Shown here one piece after another: positions 1 through 5,960 of a DNA stretch of 9,597 nt. A model generated the notes under the pieces. It saw only the letters and a program-made list of their open reading frames with translations, did no database searches and had not been told where the DNA came from. The position numbers and the translations under genes were made by a program. How positions within the stretch are numbered: the stretch's first letter is position 1; each line of letters starts with the position of its first letter. This stretch comes from Limisphaerales bacterium (lineage in GTDB: Bacteria; Verrucomicrobiota; Verrucomicrobiia; Limisphaerales; UBA11358), in assembly GCA_027451565.1 (NCBI GenBank), contig DAIDJC010000114.1, positions 1-9,597 of the forward strand, written 5' to 3'.

Positions 1-22
1 TGGATTTTGAAAACCAGTTCAG

Positions 23-283
23 TTAAACATTAACCAAGAACTCCGCTTTTCCTGTCCACGTTTTCGAAGAAAGATCACTGGCAATGCCATCTGCAACCTC
101 GTCATCGCTATCCACATTCATCGTGGTCAGTTCCACTCCCTCGACAGGCTGCGCTGACCCCAGGTTGCGCACCGTGCCAAACACGCGAGCCCCATGGGCG
201 GCAAGCAGCACGGCAATTTCCCGGCCAATCCCCGAGTTGACGCCGGTGATGAGAACATTTTTATCGCTTATTTGTTTTTTCAT
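23..283 (-). pseudogene. Truncated short-chain dehydrogenase/reductase (N-terminal stub)
   Basis: The 86-residue frame begins like a classical SDR: a beta strand, then the cofactor-binding TGxxxGIG motif (residues 13-20, TGVNSGIG), an Arg/Ala-rich helix, a second strand (GARVFGTVRN, 31-40) and a short helix. It stops at residues 83-86 (LVNV), exactly where family members read LVNNAG. Normal SDRs are about 240-260 residues, so the active-site Ser/Tyr/Lys and the whole C-terminal half are missing. None of the three minus-strand frames between the stop and the window edge restores the motif. It lies downstream of the MarR gene on the same strand, behind a copy of the same palindromic element. 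No Shine-Dalgarno precedes the ATG, and the surrounding 300 bp are AT-rich. I read it as a remnant of a MarR-controlled oxidoreductase; a functional 86-residue protein is unlikely. Confidence 0.7.
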
Positions 284-371
284 ATGGTTTTGTTTATGTC
301 TTATTTGTTTTTAACCGCCCGCTTCCTGACTTTTCCTTGTGAAGGCTCAATACAGCGCCTTCCGCCATATA

Positions 372-387
372 GTGTATATGCACTTTT
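372..387. promoter_or_regulatory. Putative MarR operator upstream of the SDR stub
   Basis: GTGTATATGCACTTTT differs at one base from the element at 886-901 in front of the MarR gene. Its core GTGTATATGCAC (372-383) is an imperfect palindrome with one mismatched pair. An ATGCACTT half-site repeats 12 bp away (378-385 and 390-397). The sharing of 15 of 16 bases between the two upstream regions is seen directly; binding by the adjacent repressor is inferred. Confidence 0.55.
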
Positions 388-404
388 TTATGCACTTGTT
401 GCAA
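375..404 (-). promoter_or_regulatory. Candidate promoter for the SDR stub
   Basis: On the minus strand TTGCAA (399-404) lies 18 bp from CATATA (375-380), which sits inside the operator-like element. The layout copies the stronger MarR promoter, with the -10 box embedded in the palindrome. It would give a leader of about 90 nt before the ATG at 283. The leader contains only a weak AAGGC/GCCTT hairpin near 345-365. Confidence 0.3.
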
Positions 405-440
405 CCACTCAATTCTCTGTTTTGACTTTTTATTTTTATC

Positions 441-863
441 CTACTTCCTGATCCTCTCAGCTGCCTTCTCCAATTGATCCAGCAATCTGGACCACTGCTC
501 CTCGCCGAGTGTGTCCATGATCCTAGCCTGGGCAGTGCGCCAGGCTGGTGTGAATTCCTCGACATGCTTACGACCTTTCGCGGTGATGGAAATCTCAACC
601 TGCACACCATGACCGCCTCCTTGGCTCTCAATCAATCCATCGCGCTCCAAAGGGCGCAGGTTGCGAACCAAGGTGGTGCGATCCATTCCCAGCCACTCAC
701 TCAATTCGGCCATGGACCACGATTCCCGGCGGCACAAGGCTTGCAGGATGGGCGTCTGGGTGGAACGGATGCCTCGATGCCGCAACTCGGCATCATACTC
801 TTGCGTGATGATCCGCGCCACCCGGCGCAGGTTAAAGCAAATGCAATTCGTGAGCTGAGCCAT
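441..863 (-). CDS. MarR-family transcriptional regulator
   Basis: A 140-residue winged-helix repressor of normal MarR length. Helix 1 carries CxCFNLRR (residues 7-13), followed by the dimerisation helix. The DNA-binding core is MAELSEWLGMDRTTLVRNL (51-69), with the recognition helix around DRTTLVRNLRPLERDGLI (61-78) and a Gly-rich wing (SQGGGHGVQVEIS, 80-92). The long C-terminal helices 101-140 complete the dimer interface. Cys7 and Cys9, with Cys44, could make it thiol or redox responsive, but this is speculation. Two starts are possible. ATG 863 has AAAGG about 10 nt upstream. ATG 881 (146 residues) lies only 7 nt after the -10 box and would be leaderless. I prefer 863 because it matches where the family begins. 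A promoter and palindrome lie directly upstream, and the same element precedes the SDR stub, so the protein probably represses itself and that gene. The ligand is unknown. Confidence 0.9.
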   Translation of the reverse strand: MAQLTNCICFNLRRVARIITQEYDAELRHRGIRSTQTPILQALCRRESWSMAELSEWLGMDRTTLVRNLRPLERDGLIESQGGGHGVQVEISITAKGRKHVEEFTPAWRTAQARIMDTLGEEQWSRLLDQLEKAAERIRK

Positions 864-885
864 ATCTCGTTTGCCTTTCATTGTT

Positions 886-901
886 GTGTATATACACTTT
901 T
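886..901. promoter_or_regulatory. Putative MarR operator (perfect palindrome)
   Basis: GTGTATATACAC (886-897) is a perfect 12-bp palindrome, followed by TTTT as in the copy at 372-387. It completely covers the -10 box of the MarR promoter, so a bound repressor would block RNA polymerase. The position and the second copy support autoregulation; binding itself is inferred. Confidence 0.65.
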
Positions 902-917
902 AGGATTCAGTTGTCAA
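889..917 (-). promoter_or_regulatory. Sigma70-type promoter of the MarR gene
   Basis: On the minus strand a consensus -35 TTGACA (912-917) is separated by exactly 17 bp from TATATA (889-894). Transcription should begin near 881-883, next to the ATG at 881. It is the best promoter match in the window. Confidence 0.7.
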
Positions 918-979
918 CAGCTATTTTAAATATTTTTAAGTTAAAGAATATCCTGATCGCACCACGGGCCAACGGAAAT

Positions 980-1001
980 CAAAAATTGGACCATTGGGTC
1001 C
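980..1001 (-). terminator. Candidate rho-independent terminator after the TM2 gene
   Basis: Read on the minus strand, GGACC-CAAT-GGTCC (988-1001) forms a perfect 5-bp stem with a 4-nt loop, followed at once by AATTTTTGA. A short GC stem plus U-run fits an intrinsic terminator. It would stop leftward transcripts coming from the TM2/methyltransferase genes before they enter the MarR promoter. The stem is short. The rest of 918-1166 holds no recognisable gene. Confidence 0.4.
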
Positions 1002-1166
1002 CCCTGCCCTTTCCATCCACCGATTGGCCTTTTGAATCACTTTTTTCGGGTTTAAGGCATCTGCGATTCAAAGAATGAAGCTTGTCAACGACTTGGGAAA
1101 GCGACTTTGGAAAGTCCGGCCAGGCAAATAAATCCTGACGTTTCCACCCCTTGACCCCCACTCTTT

Positions 1167-1427
1167 TTAAAACCACCCCTTTTTGTTGGCCACGTAGGTT
1201 TGCACAAAATCCTCATCTGATTTGGTGAGGTAAAGAATGCCTTCAATCAAGCCAATGATGCCCATGACCGGCGAGCCAATACCCAAACTCAGCAAACTGA
1301 CCAGCAGCATGATCACTCCTTCCTTGGTATAACCCAGAATGAATTTATGGACGCCAAGCGCCCCCAGCAAAATTCCACATACGCCTGCTGCAATTTTTTT
1401 GTCTGCTCCTGGCACGGTTTGGCTCAT
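1167..1427 (-). CDS. TM2-domain small membrane protein
   Basis: An 86-residue protein matching the TM2 domain: a basic lead-in (ADKKIAAG, 8-15), a first membrane segment (about 12-32) ending in the family signature GALGVHKFILGY (22-33), then a turn (TKEG) and a second hydrophobic stretch (about 37-68). It ends in a polar tail (KSDEDFVQTYVANKKGWF). The domain makes two transmembrane helices joined by a short turn; its biochemical role is unknown across bacteria. The start at 1427 is chosen because AAAGGA lies about 6 nt upstream and because the family starts here; an in-frame ATG at 1487 would add 20 unlikely residues. It follows the methyltransferase gene by 62 bp on the same strand and may be cotranscribed. 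Confidence 0.85.
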   Translation of the reverse strand: MSQTVPGADKKIAAGVCGILLGALGVHKFILGYTKEGVIMLLVSLLSLGIGSPVMGIIGLIEGILYLTKSDEDFVQTYVANKKGWF

Positions 1428-1489
1428 GGGGTTCCTTTCTTGGGCTGTTGTAAACTTTGAAAGGGGCGGAGTCAATGGAATATTCATTG

Positions 1490-2383
1490 CTATTGATCCG
1501 CGCGTGAAAACTGGGGATGGGCACGCAAGGCGTCCAAGGTTGCTGCACTCAAGGGTTTCCTTGTGTAAACAGCGCTTCGCAGTGGTTCAGCGCTGTCCGA
1601 CCTCATGGCACGCTCCAACCAGCGCGCATCCAGCAATTGCCCGGCCAGACCGGGAACGCTTGCTGCCACCGTGGTTTCCTCTTTTTCACCGGTGGCAGAT
1701 CCAACTCCAACAAAAAAGCCGCCCAGCAACATGGCGGTTCGGCCCAGGGTGCTGCGGGTGAAATTGGCCAGGGAGCAAGGACGTTGCGGACTGATGCAGG
1801 CGTGAAGCGCCTCGAATGTGTCCACTGTCCACATGGCCGGGTTTCTCCGTGGTGAATGGGGGTCAAAAAAGGTGGCATGGGGAGCGGGGACTCCAGATGT
1901 TGCTTGGGACCCAGAACGATGGGAAGCCAGGAACGACGGAAAATCGCCTGGGTGCCATTCCCAGCGCACTTTTAAATTCATGACCTGCAAATCCGCCAGG
2001 CCAAGCCGGCAAAAAGTGGAGATGGCACCTTCAAAACCAAGCGGATACTGCAGAGCATCGGCATGTGCCAAGGCAAACTCAAGAGCCTTTAGTGTATGAT
2101 CAAAGCTGCAAATGCGGAGTGTTTTGCCCGGATACGCATTTTGACCCAGCAATCGGATGGCCGTGAGGGCATTCGCGCCTCCACCCAGGCCCACATCCCA
2201 AATGACAAACTCCTCCTGGGCTTGGTTAAGACGTTCAATCAGCCGCAGTTGTCGCACATATAAGGATTCCGCCTCAGCCACAGGACCAATCCCGGGGTGG
2301 AAGGTTTCATCGTCCTCGCGTGACCGCATACTCCAGGCGCCATTGGCCAGGTGCACCAATTCATAGGCATCGTTGTAAGTCAC
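1490..2383 (-). CDS. mnmD: MnmD-like SAM-dependent tRNA methyltransferase (Methyltransf_30/DUF752 family)
   Basis: A 297-residue protein resembling the methyltransferase half of MnmC. That enzyme methylates 5-aminomethyl-2-thiouridine at the tRNA wobble position to give mnm5s2U. Visible features are an N-terminal HPGIGPVAEAESLYV segment (29-43), the SAM-binding loop WDVGLGGGANALTAI (62-76), an acidic end of strand 2 (SFDHTLKAL, 93-101) and the substrate motif FFDPHSPRRNPAMWT (172-186), where family members read D-GFAP-x-x-NP-x-W with a catalytic Asp (here Asp174). A late GGFFVGVG (221-228) and a LRAHPQF tail follow. No FAD-binding MnmC C-terminal oxidase domain is attached, so this is the stand-alone MnmD type. 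The GTG start is the only plausible one after an in-frame stop about 105 bp upstream; it lacks a clear Shine-Dalgarno. The family call is firm; the exact tRNA substrate is inferred. Confidence 0.75.
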   Translation of the reverse strand: MTYNDAYELVHLANGAWSMRSREDDETFHPGIGPVAEAESLYVRQLRLIERLNQAQEEFVIWDVGLGGGANALTAIRLLGQNAYPGKTLRICSFDHTLKALEFALAHADALQYPLGFEGAISTFCRLGLADLQVMNLKVRWEWHPGDFPSFLASHRSGSQATSGVPAPHATFFDPHSPRRNPAMWTVDTFEALHACISPQRPCSLANFTRSTLGRTAMLLGGFFVGVGSATGEKEETTVAASVPGLAGQLLDARWLERAMRSDSAEPLRSAVYTRKPLSAATLDALRAHPQFSRADQ

Positions 2384-2624
2384 AAAAAGTGAGTGATCCC
2401 GCCCTGAAAGAGCGCACCACAGGCACGATTTGGCCCATAGGCCAAAGGGTGCAGCACCATGGCAGCCTCATCTCGGAGAACTGCTGGCGGACCCTTGCAA
2501 ATTGAAGGCGCTGCCTCGAAACCGACAAAGCCAACCGGCCCAGCCACAGGCACCGGTCCAACACGGCAAAAAACTTCAACCGGGGCAAGCGTTCGTGCAA
2601 ATAGCGAGCGTAAAAGCCGCGAAA
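2384..2624 (-). other. 241-bp interval between aminotransferase and methyltransferase genes; possible small ORF
   Basis: No family is recognisable here. Two minus-strand frames stay open. One runs from a TTG at 2628 that overlaps the aminotransferase stop and ends in a GTGA overlap with the methyltransferase start (82 codons, 2380-2628), the arrangement expected of a translationally coupled gene. The other (about 2361-2600) has a clearly higher third-position GC but an implausibly Arg/Cys/Trp-rich product. Neither has a ribosome binding site. The interval may simply be non-coding or a decayed gene. Confidence 0.3.
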
Positions 2625-3713
2625 TCAAAGGCTCTTCATCGCCTCATCCAAGGCGGCAATCAACTGGGCCATCGTTGCTTCTGTTTCGTCACCCATGTTG
2701 GACAGACGGAAGGTGGTGCCTTTGATTTTTCCGTAGCCGCCATCAATGAGAAAGCCGCGCTCCTTGACCAGTTTTTGCAACTTAGCGGCATCCACAGTCC
2801 TGCCGCCGGGTTTGGCCCCGTTATTGACGCAGGTGAGCGTGACAGACTCAAAACCCTTTTCGGGAAAGAGAGTGAACCCATGCCGGGCCGCCCAGTCATG
2901 AACCATCTTGTTGGTTTTTCTATGACGGGCATACCGCGCCTCCAGGCCCTCGGCAAAAAATTCATCCAGCTTGGAGCCAAGGGCATAAATGTGGGGAATG
3001 GCTGGGGTGCTGGGCGTCATGTTTTCCCGCGCATTTTTCTCGAACTCAACGAAATCGAAATAATATCCCCGGTCCTTGGCGGTGGCGGCCTTCGCCAATG
3101 CGGCGGGTGAAGCCACAAAGACAGCCAGACCCGGCGGCAAGGCAAAAGCCTTCTGGGTGCCAGCCAGCAGGACATCAATGCCCAATGCATCAAATCCCAA
3201 TGGAACCGCCGTCATGGAACTCACCGCATCCACAATGAACATCACATCCGGGTATTTCTTTTTGAGCGCTGCAATGTCCGCCAGGGGACTCATGGTGCCG
3301 GTTGAGGTTTCATTGTGAATCAGGGTGATCGCATCAAATTCGCCGGTGGCCAGTTTTTGATCCACGGCCTCGGCACGAATGGGGGAGCCCCAATCCACTT
3401 GAAGGGCCTCGGCAGCCTTGCCGCATTTTTTGGACACGTCAAACCACTTGTCAGAAAATGCGCCGCACATGCAGTTGAGCACCTTTTTTTGTACCAGGTT
3501 GCGCACCGCACCCTCCATCACTCCCCAGGCGCTGGAGGTGGAGAGATAAACCAACTGGCGCGTGCCCAGAAGATTCTGAAGTTGAGGCTGAATCTTTCCA
3601 TAGAGGTCCTTGAACCCCTGGCCGCGGTGGCCGATCATGGGTGAACAAAGAGCTTTGTAGGTTTTTTCGCTGACCTCCACTGGACCCGGGATATGTAATT
3701 TAACGTGTGGCAT
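2625..3713 (-). CDS. Class V PLP-dependent aminotransferase (alanine/serine-glyoxylate or phosphoserine aminotransferase type)
   Basis: A 362-residue fold-type I, class V aminotransferase of normal length. It opens with PHVKLHIPGPVEVSEKTYKAL (2-22), the family's N-terminal substrate loop, then SPMIGHRGQGF (24-34). A cofactor-binding turn follows (STSSAWGVMEGAVRN, 58-72). Next come HNETSTGT (133-140), the strand ending in Asp162 (VDAVSS) that contacts the pyridine nitrogen, and the Schiff-base Lys188 in AGTQKAFALPPG. The C-terminal domain has FRLSNMGD (335-342) with the carboxylate-binding Arg336. The start at 3713 is chosen because the family begins MPxxKL; extending upstream adds 73 unrelated residues. 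The likely reaction is amino transfer between serine, alanine or glutamate and a 2-oxo acid; phosphoserine synthesis is possible, since such proteins can replace SerC. The specificity cannot be read from sequence alone. Confidence 0.88.
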   Translation of the reverse strand: MPHVKLHIPGPVEVSEKTYKALCSPMIGHRGQGFKDLYGKIQPQLQNLLGTRQLVYLSTSSAWGVMEGAVRNLVQKKVLNCMCGAFSDKWFDVSKKCGKAAEALQVDWGSPIRAEAVDQKLATGEFDAITLIHNETSTGTMSPLADIAALKKKYPDVMFIVDAVSSMTAVPLGFDALGIDVLLAGTQKAFALPPGLAVFVASPAALAKAATAKDRGYYFDFVEFEKNARENMTPSTPAIPHIYALGSKLDEFFAEGLEARYARHRKTNKMVHDWAARHGFTLFPEKGFESVTLTCVNNGAKPGGRTVDAAKLQKLVKERGFLIDGGYGKIKGTTFRLSNMGDETEATMAQLIAALDEAMKSL

Positions 3714-3723
3714 AAATAAGCTA

Positions 3724-3737
3724 GTGAAATTTTTCAC
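3724..3737. promoter_or_regulatory. Inverted repeat upstream of the aminotransferase gene
   Basis: GTGAAA and TTTCAC (3724-3729 and 3732-3737) form an inverted repeat with a 2-bp centre, 11 bp upstream of the aminotransferase ATG in the divergent region shared with purN. It has the size of a small operator or weak hairpin. No regulator is identified. Confidence 0.25.
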
Positions 3738-3879
3738 AAGCTGGTCACGGAAGCAAGTTTTATCGAATGAAAAAATGCCTTCCGGGTTTGGTCCATCCAG
3801 CCCTGGCATATGCTCAAAACAGGGTTTCAGCCATGGCCAGGTCTGTGCCAGGCAGGAAATGGCCGGTTTTGACAGGGCT

Positions 3880-3908
3880 TTGCGCTTGTTTTGGCGGCCT
3901 GCTATGCT
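3880..3908 (+). promoter_or_regulatory. Candidate purN promoter, extended -10 type
   Basis: TTGCGC (3880-3885) stands 17 bp before TATGCT (3903-3908), which is preceded by TGC as in an extended -10. The predicted start near 3915 leaves about 5 nt before the purN ATG at 3920, so the mRNA would be leaderless or nearly so, in agreement with the absence of a Shine-Dalgarno. A TTGACA at 3869 is spaced too far away to pair with this -10. Confidence 0.35.
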
Positions 3909-3919
3909 ATCCAGACAGA

Positions 3920-4540
3920 ATGAACAAGTCATTCCGTCTGGGCATTTTGGGGTCGGGTCGTGGATCCAATTTTGGCGCCATAGCGGCGGCCCTGGCCAAT
4001 GGAAGCCTTTCCGCTGAGGCGGCGGTGGTGGTGAGCGACATTTCCGGGGCTGGCATCCTGCAACTGGCCCGCGGGCTTGGCATACGGCATGAATTTGTGG
4101 AGCCAGGCCCTTTTCGCACCAAATTGAGCGAGATTGCCGAGGCCCAATTCATACAAATCCTCCAGGAGGCCCGCGTGGACCTGGTCGTTTTAGCAGGATT
4201 CATGAGGGTCTTGAAAGGACCGTTTCTGAGAGCCTTTGAAGGGCGAATCGTAAATATTCATCCGTCACTTTTGCCATCCTTTCCAGGTCTTGAGGCGTGG
4301 AAACAAGCACTGGACCACGGAGTGAAGGTGACCGGTTGCACGGTTCATTTTGTGGATGCCGGGGTGGATTCCGGGGCGATCGTTGGCCAGCGTGCGGTGG
4401 AGGTCCTGGAACAAGACACAGCCGAGACCCTGCATCAACGCATTCAGGCTGCGGAACATGAATTGTACCCTGCCTGCCTGGCCAAACTAGCCACCCGGGG
4501 GTTTTCCGTCAAGGGCCGTCGGGTGGTCTGGTCCAACTGA
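3920..4540 (+). CDS. purN: Phosphoribosylglycinamide formyltransferase (GAR transformylase)
   Basis: This 206-residue enzyme transfers a formyl group from 10-formyltetrahydrofolate to GAR in the third step of de novo purine synthesis. It has the phosphate-binding loop GSGRGSN (11-17) after the first strand, VLAGFMRVL (90-98), and the catalytic set Asn112 and His114 in VNIHPSLLPSFPG with Asp150 in VDSGAIV, equivalent to the Asn/His/Asp triad of E. coli PurN (212 residues). The start at 3920 gives the usual short lead before the first strand; the frame is open 51 codons further upstream, but those residues have no counterpart in the family. It is divergent from the aminotransferase gene and lies in the same direction as hisG, 380 bp away. 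No other purine gene is beside it, so it stands apart from a pur operon. Confidence 0.95.
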   Translation: MNKSFRLGILGSGRGSNFGAIAAALANGSLSAEAAVVVSDISGAGILQLARGLGIRHEFVEPGPFRTKLSEIAEAQFIQILQEARVDLVVLAGFMRVLKGPFLRAFEGRIVNIHPSLLPSFPGLEAWKQALDHGVKVTGCTVHFVDAGVDSGAIVGQRAVEVLEQDTAETLHQRIQAAEHELYPACLAKLATRGFSVKGRRVVWSN

Positions 4541-4920
4541 ATGCCGGTGCCAGTCCGAATGCTTGCACCCGGATCATGCCCGCCAAAGCGCCGCACCGGC
4601 TCAATTTCCCATTCAATTGAAAATTTCCATGATAATTTCGAAGCAACGCACCTCGTTTCATGCCACGAAACCAGCGCCTTTTCCATTTTTCAAACGGGCA
4701 TCACGCAGGTTCCCAAGCTGACAACCCGTTTTGGCTTTAGTAAAGGATTGTCTTACATCCTCGTATCAGCCACCATGGGAATGATGCGGTCGTGACATTT
4801 CAAATACGACAAAAAAGAGACTGGTCCCAACCATGTCCCGGCCAAGCCAGGAATGGAACTGCGTTGACAAGCCCCGCGCCCGCGAAAACGCCCGGAGACT
4901 GGGGCAAAAAAAGACAAAAA
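4541..4920 (+). other. 380-bp purN-hisG interval without a recognised gene
   Basis: An 84-codon frame starts immediately after the purN stop (4541-4795), but it has no ribosome binding site, no family resemblance and mixed composition, so I do not call it. Structures seen are CCGGTGC/GCACCGG (4544-4550 with 4593-4599) and a small GTTTC/GAAAC hairpin (4655-4659 with 4667-4671). A weak TTGGCT-17-TACATC promoter-like pair lies around 4731-4760. No run of His codons suggesting an attenuator peptide is present. Confidence 0.5.
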
Positions 4921-5793
4921 ATGAAGAAACTGAGATTTGGACTACCCAAAGGCAGCTTGCAGGAGGCTACCATCGAGAAGATGGCCAAGGCAGGATTCAA
5001 TATTTCCGTGAGCAGCCGCTCCTATGTTCCCTACGTGGACGATGATGAATTGGAAATTCGGCTGATCAGGGCGCAGGAAATAAGCCGATATGTGGAACAC
5101 GGCTACCTGGACTGCGGGATCACCGGCCACGACTGGATCATGGAAAACGGGTCCAAGGTTCATGAGGTGGGTGAATTTCTCTTCAGCAAAGTTTCCCGCC
5201 GACCGGCTCGCTGGGTGTTATGTGTCCCGGAAAATTCACCCATCAAATCCGTCAAAGATCTCCAGGGAAAGCGCGTTGCCACCGAGGTGGTCAACCTCAC
5301 CAAACGGTACCTAAAAAAACACGGCGTTTCTGCCGAGGTGGAATTCTCATGGGGCGCCACCGAAGTGAAAGCCCACGAACTGGTGGATGCAATCGTGGAA
5401 GTCACCGAGACCGGCTCCTCTTTGCGGGCCAACAAACTGCGAATCGTGGACGAGCTCCTGGTCTCCACCCCACGATTGATTGCCAATTCTTCCGCCTGGA
5501 AGGAACCCTGGAAGAGGCGCAAGATTGAAACCATGGCCATGCTTTTAAAAGGCGCCATGGAAGCCGAATCCAAGGTGGGCTTGAAAATGAACATCGCGGA
5601 AAAAAACCTGGCCAAATTGCTAGTGGAATTACCCGCGCTCCGCAACCCAACTATTTCAAACCTAAGCCTCAAAGGCTGGGTGGCTGTTGAAACCATCATT
5701 GACGAACCCATCGTGCGGGAATTGATCCCTCAACTCAAGGCAGCCGGGGCGGAAGGCATCATCGAGTATCCATTAAACAAGGTGGTTTATTGA
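4921..5793 (+). CDS. hisG: ATP phosphoribosyltransferase, long form
   Basis: HisG condenses ATP and PRPP to phosphoribosyl-ATP, the committed step of histidine synthesis. The 290 residues start KKLRFGLPKGSLQEATIE (2-19), the typical N-terminal strand and loop. GYLDCGITGHDWI (61-73) and the PRPP-binding segment DAIVEVTETGSSLRAN (156-171) follow. Residues from about 215 form the C-terminal regulatory domain (HisG_C, ACT-like), seen in NPTISNLSLKGWVAVETI and the late strand EGIIEYPLNK. This is the hexameric, histidine-inhibited long form, which needs no HisZ partner. ATG 4921 fits the family start; an in-frame ATG at 4792 would add 43 low-complexity residues. There is no Shine-Dalgarno, only A-rich sequence. 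No other his gene flanks it, so the pathway genes are dispersed or continue elsewhere. Confidence 0.95.
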   Translation: MKKLRFGLPKGSLQEATIEKMAKAGFNISVSSRSYVPYVDDDELEIRLIRAQEISRYVEHGYLDCGITGHDWIMENGSKVHEVGEFLFSKVSRRPARWVLCVPENSPIKSVKDLQGKRVATEVVNLTKRYLKKHGVSAEVEFSWGATEVKAHELVDAIVEVTETGSSLRANKLRIVDELLVSTPRLIANSSAWKEPWKRRKIETMAMLLKGAMEAESKVGLKMNIAEKNLAKLLVELPALRNPTISNLSLKGWVAVETIIDEPIVRELIPQLKAAGAEGIIEYPLNKVVY

Positions 5794-5819
5794 ATCCTGG
5801 CGCACGGGATGAAGCCATT

Positions 5820-5845
5820 CCCCTGCCCGGGGACCGTTTATCCCC
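5820..5845 (+). other. Overlapping alternative hairpins after hisG
   Basis: CCCC (5820-5823) can pair with GGGG (5829-5832), and the same G-run with its following A (5829-5833) can pair instead with TCCCC (5841-5845). The two stems exclude each other. No U-run follows, so a classical terminator is not shown. The remaining 5846-5960 contains no gene. Confidence 0.25.
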
Positions 5846-5960
5846 GACGATGACTATACTTGGCTGCCCATGACAAGCCGCTTTAACCCATGGAACCGGA
5901 CCAAGTCAAAACCTCCAACCCCGGGGCTGCATTCGAGAGAACCGTGAACTGATTTATCCA

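Noticed and set aside
474..929. 151-codon plus-strand frame across the MarR gene
   Set aside because: Antisense shadow of a complete winged-helix regulator; it also runs through that gene's promoter.
2430..3110. Long plus-strand open frame of 226 codons
   Set aside because: Most of it is antisense to the aminotransferase gene, whose catalytic motifs are unmistakable; the product shows no domain.
3869..3908. TTGACA at 3869 as the purN -35 box
   Set aside because: The distance to the TATGCT -10 candidate is 28 bp, too long; TTGCGC at 3880 has the proper 17-bp spacing.
4541..4795. 84-codon plus-strand frame starting directly after the purN stop
   Set aside because: No ribosome binding site, no family resemblance, no conserved-looking core; the open stretch is short enough to arise by chance.
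4541..4920. Histidine attenuator (leader peptide rich in His codons) before hisG
   Set aside because: No short frame with consecutive His codons and no strong terminator hairpin just before hisG were found.
5160..5711. 183-codon minus-strand frame inside hisG
   Set aside because: hisG is intact with all motifs; the reverse frame is Ser/Arg-rich shadow sequence.
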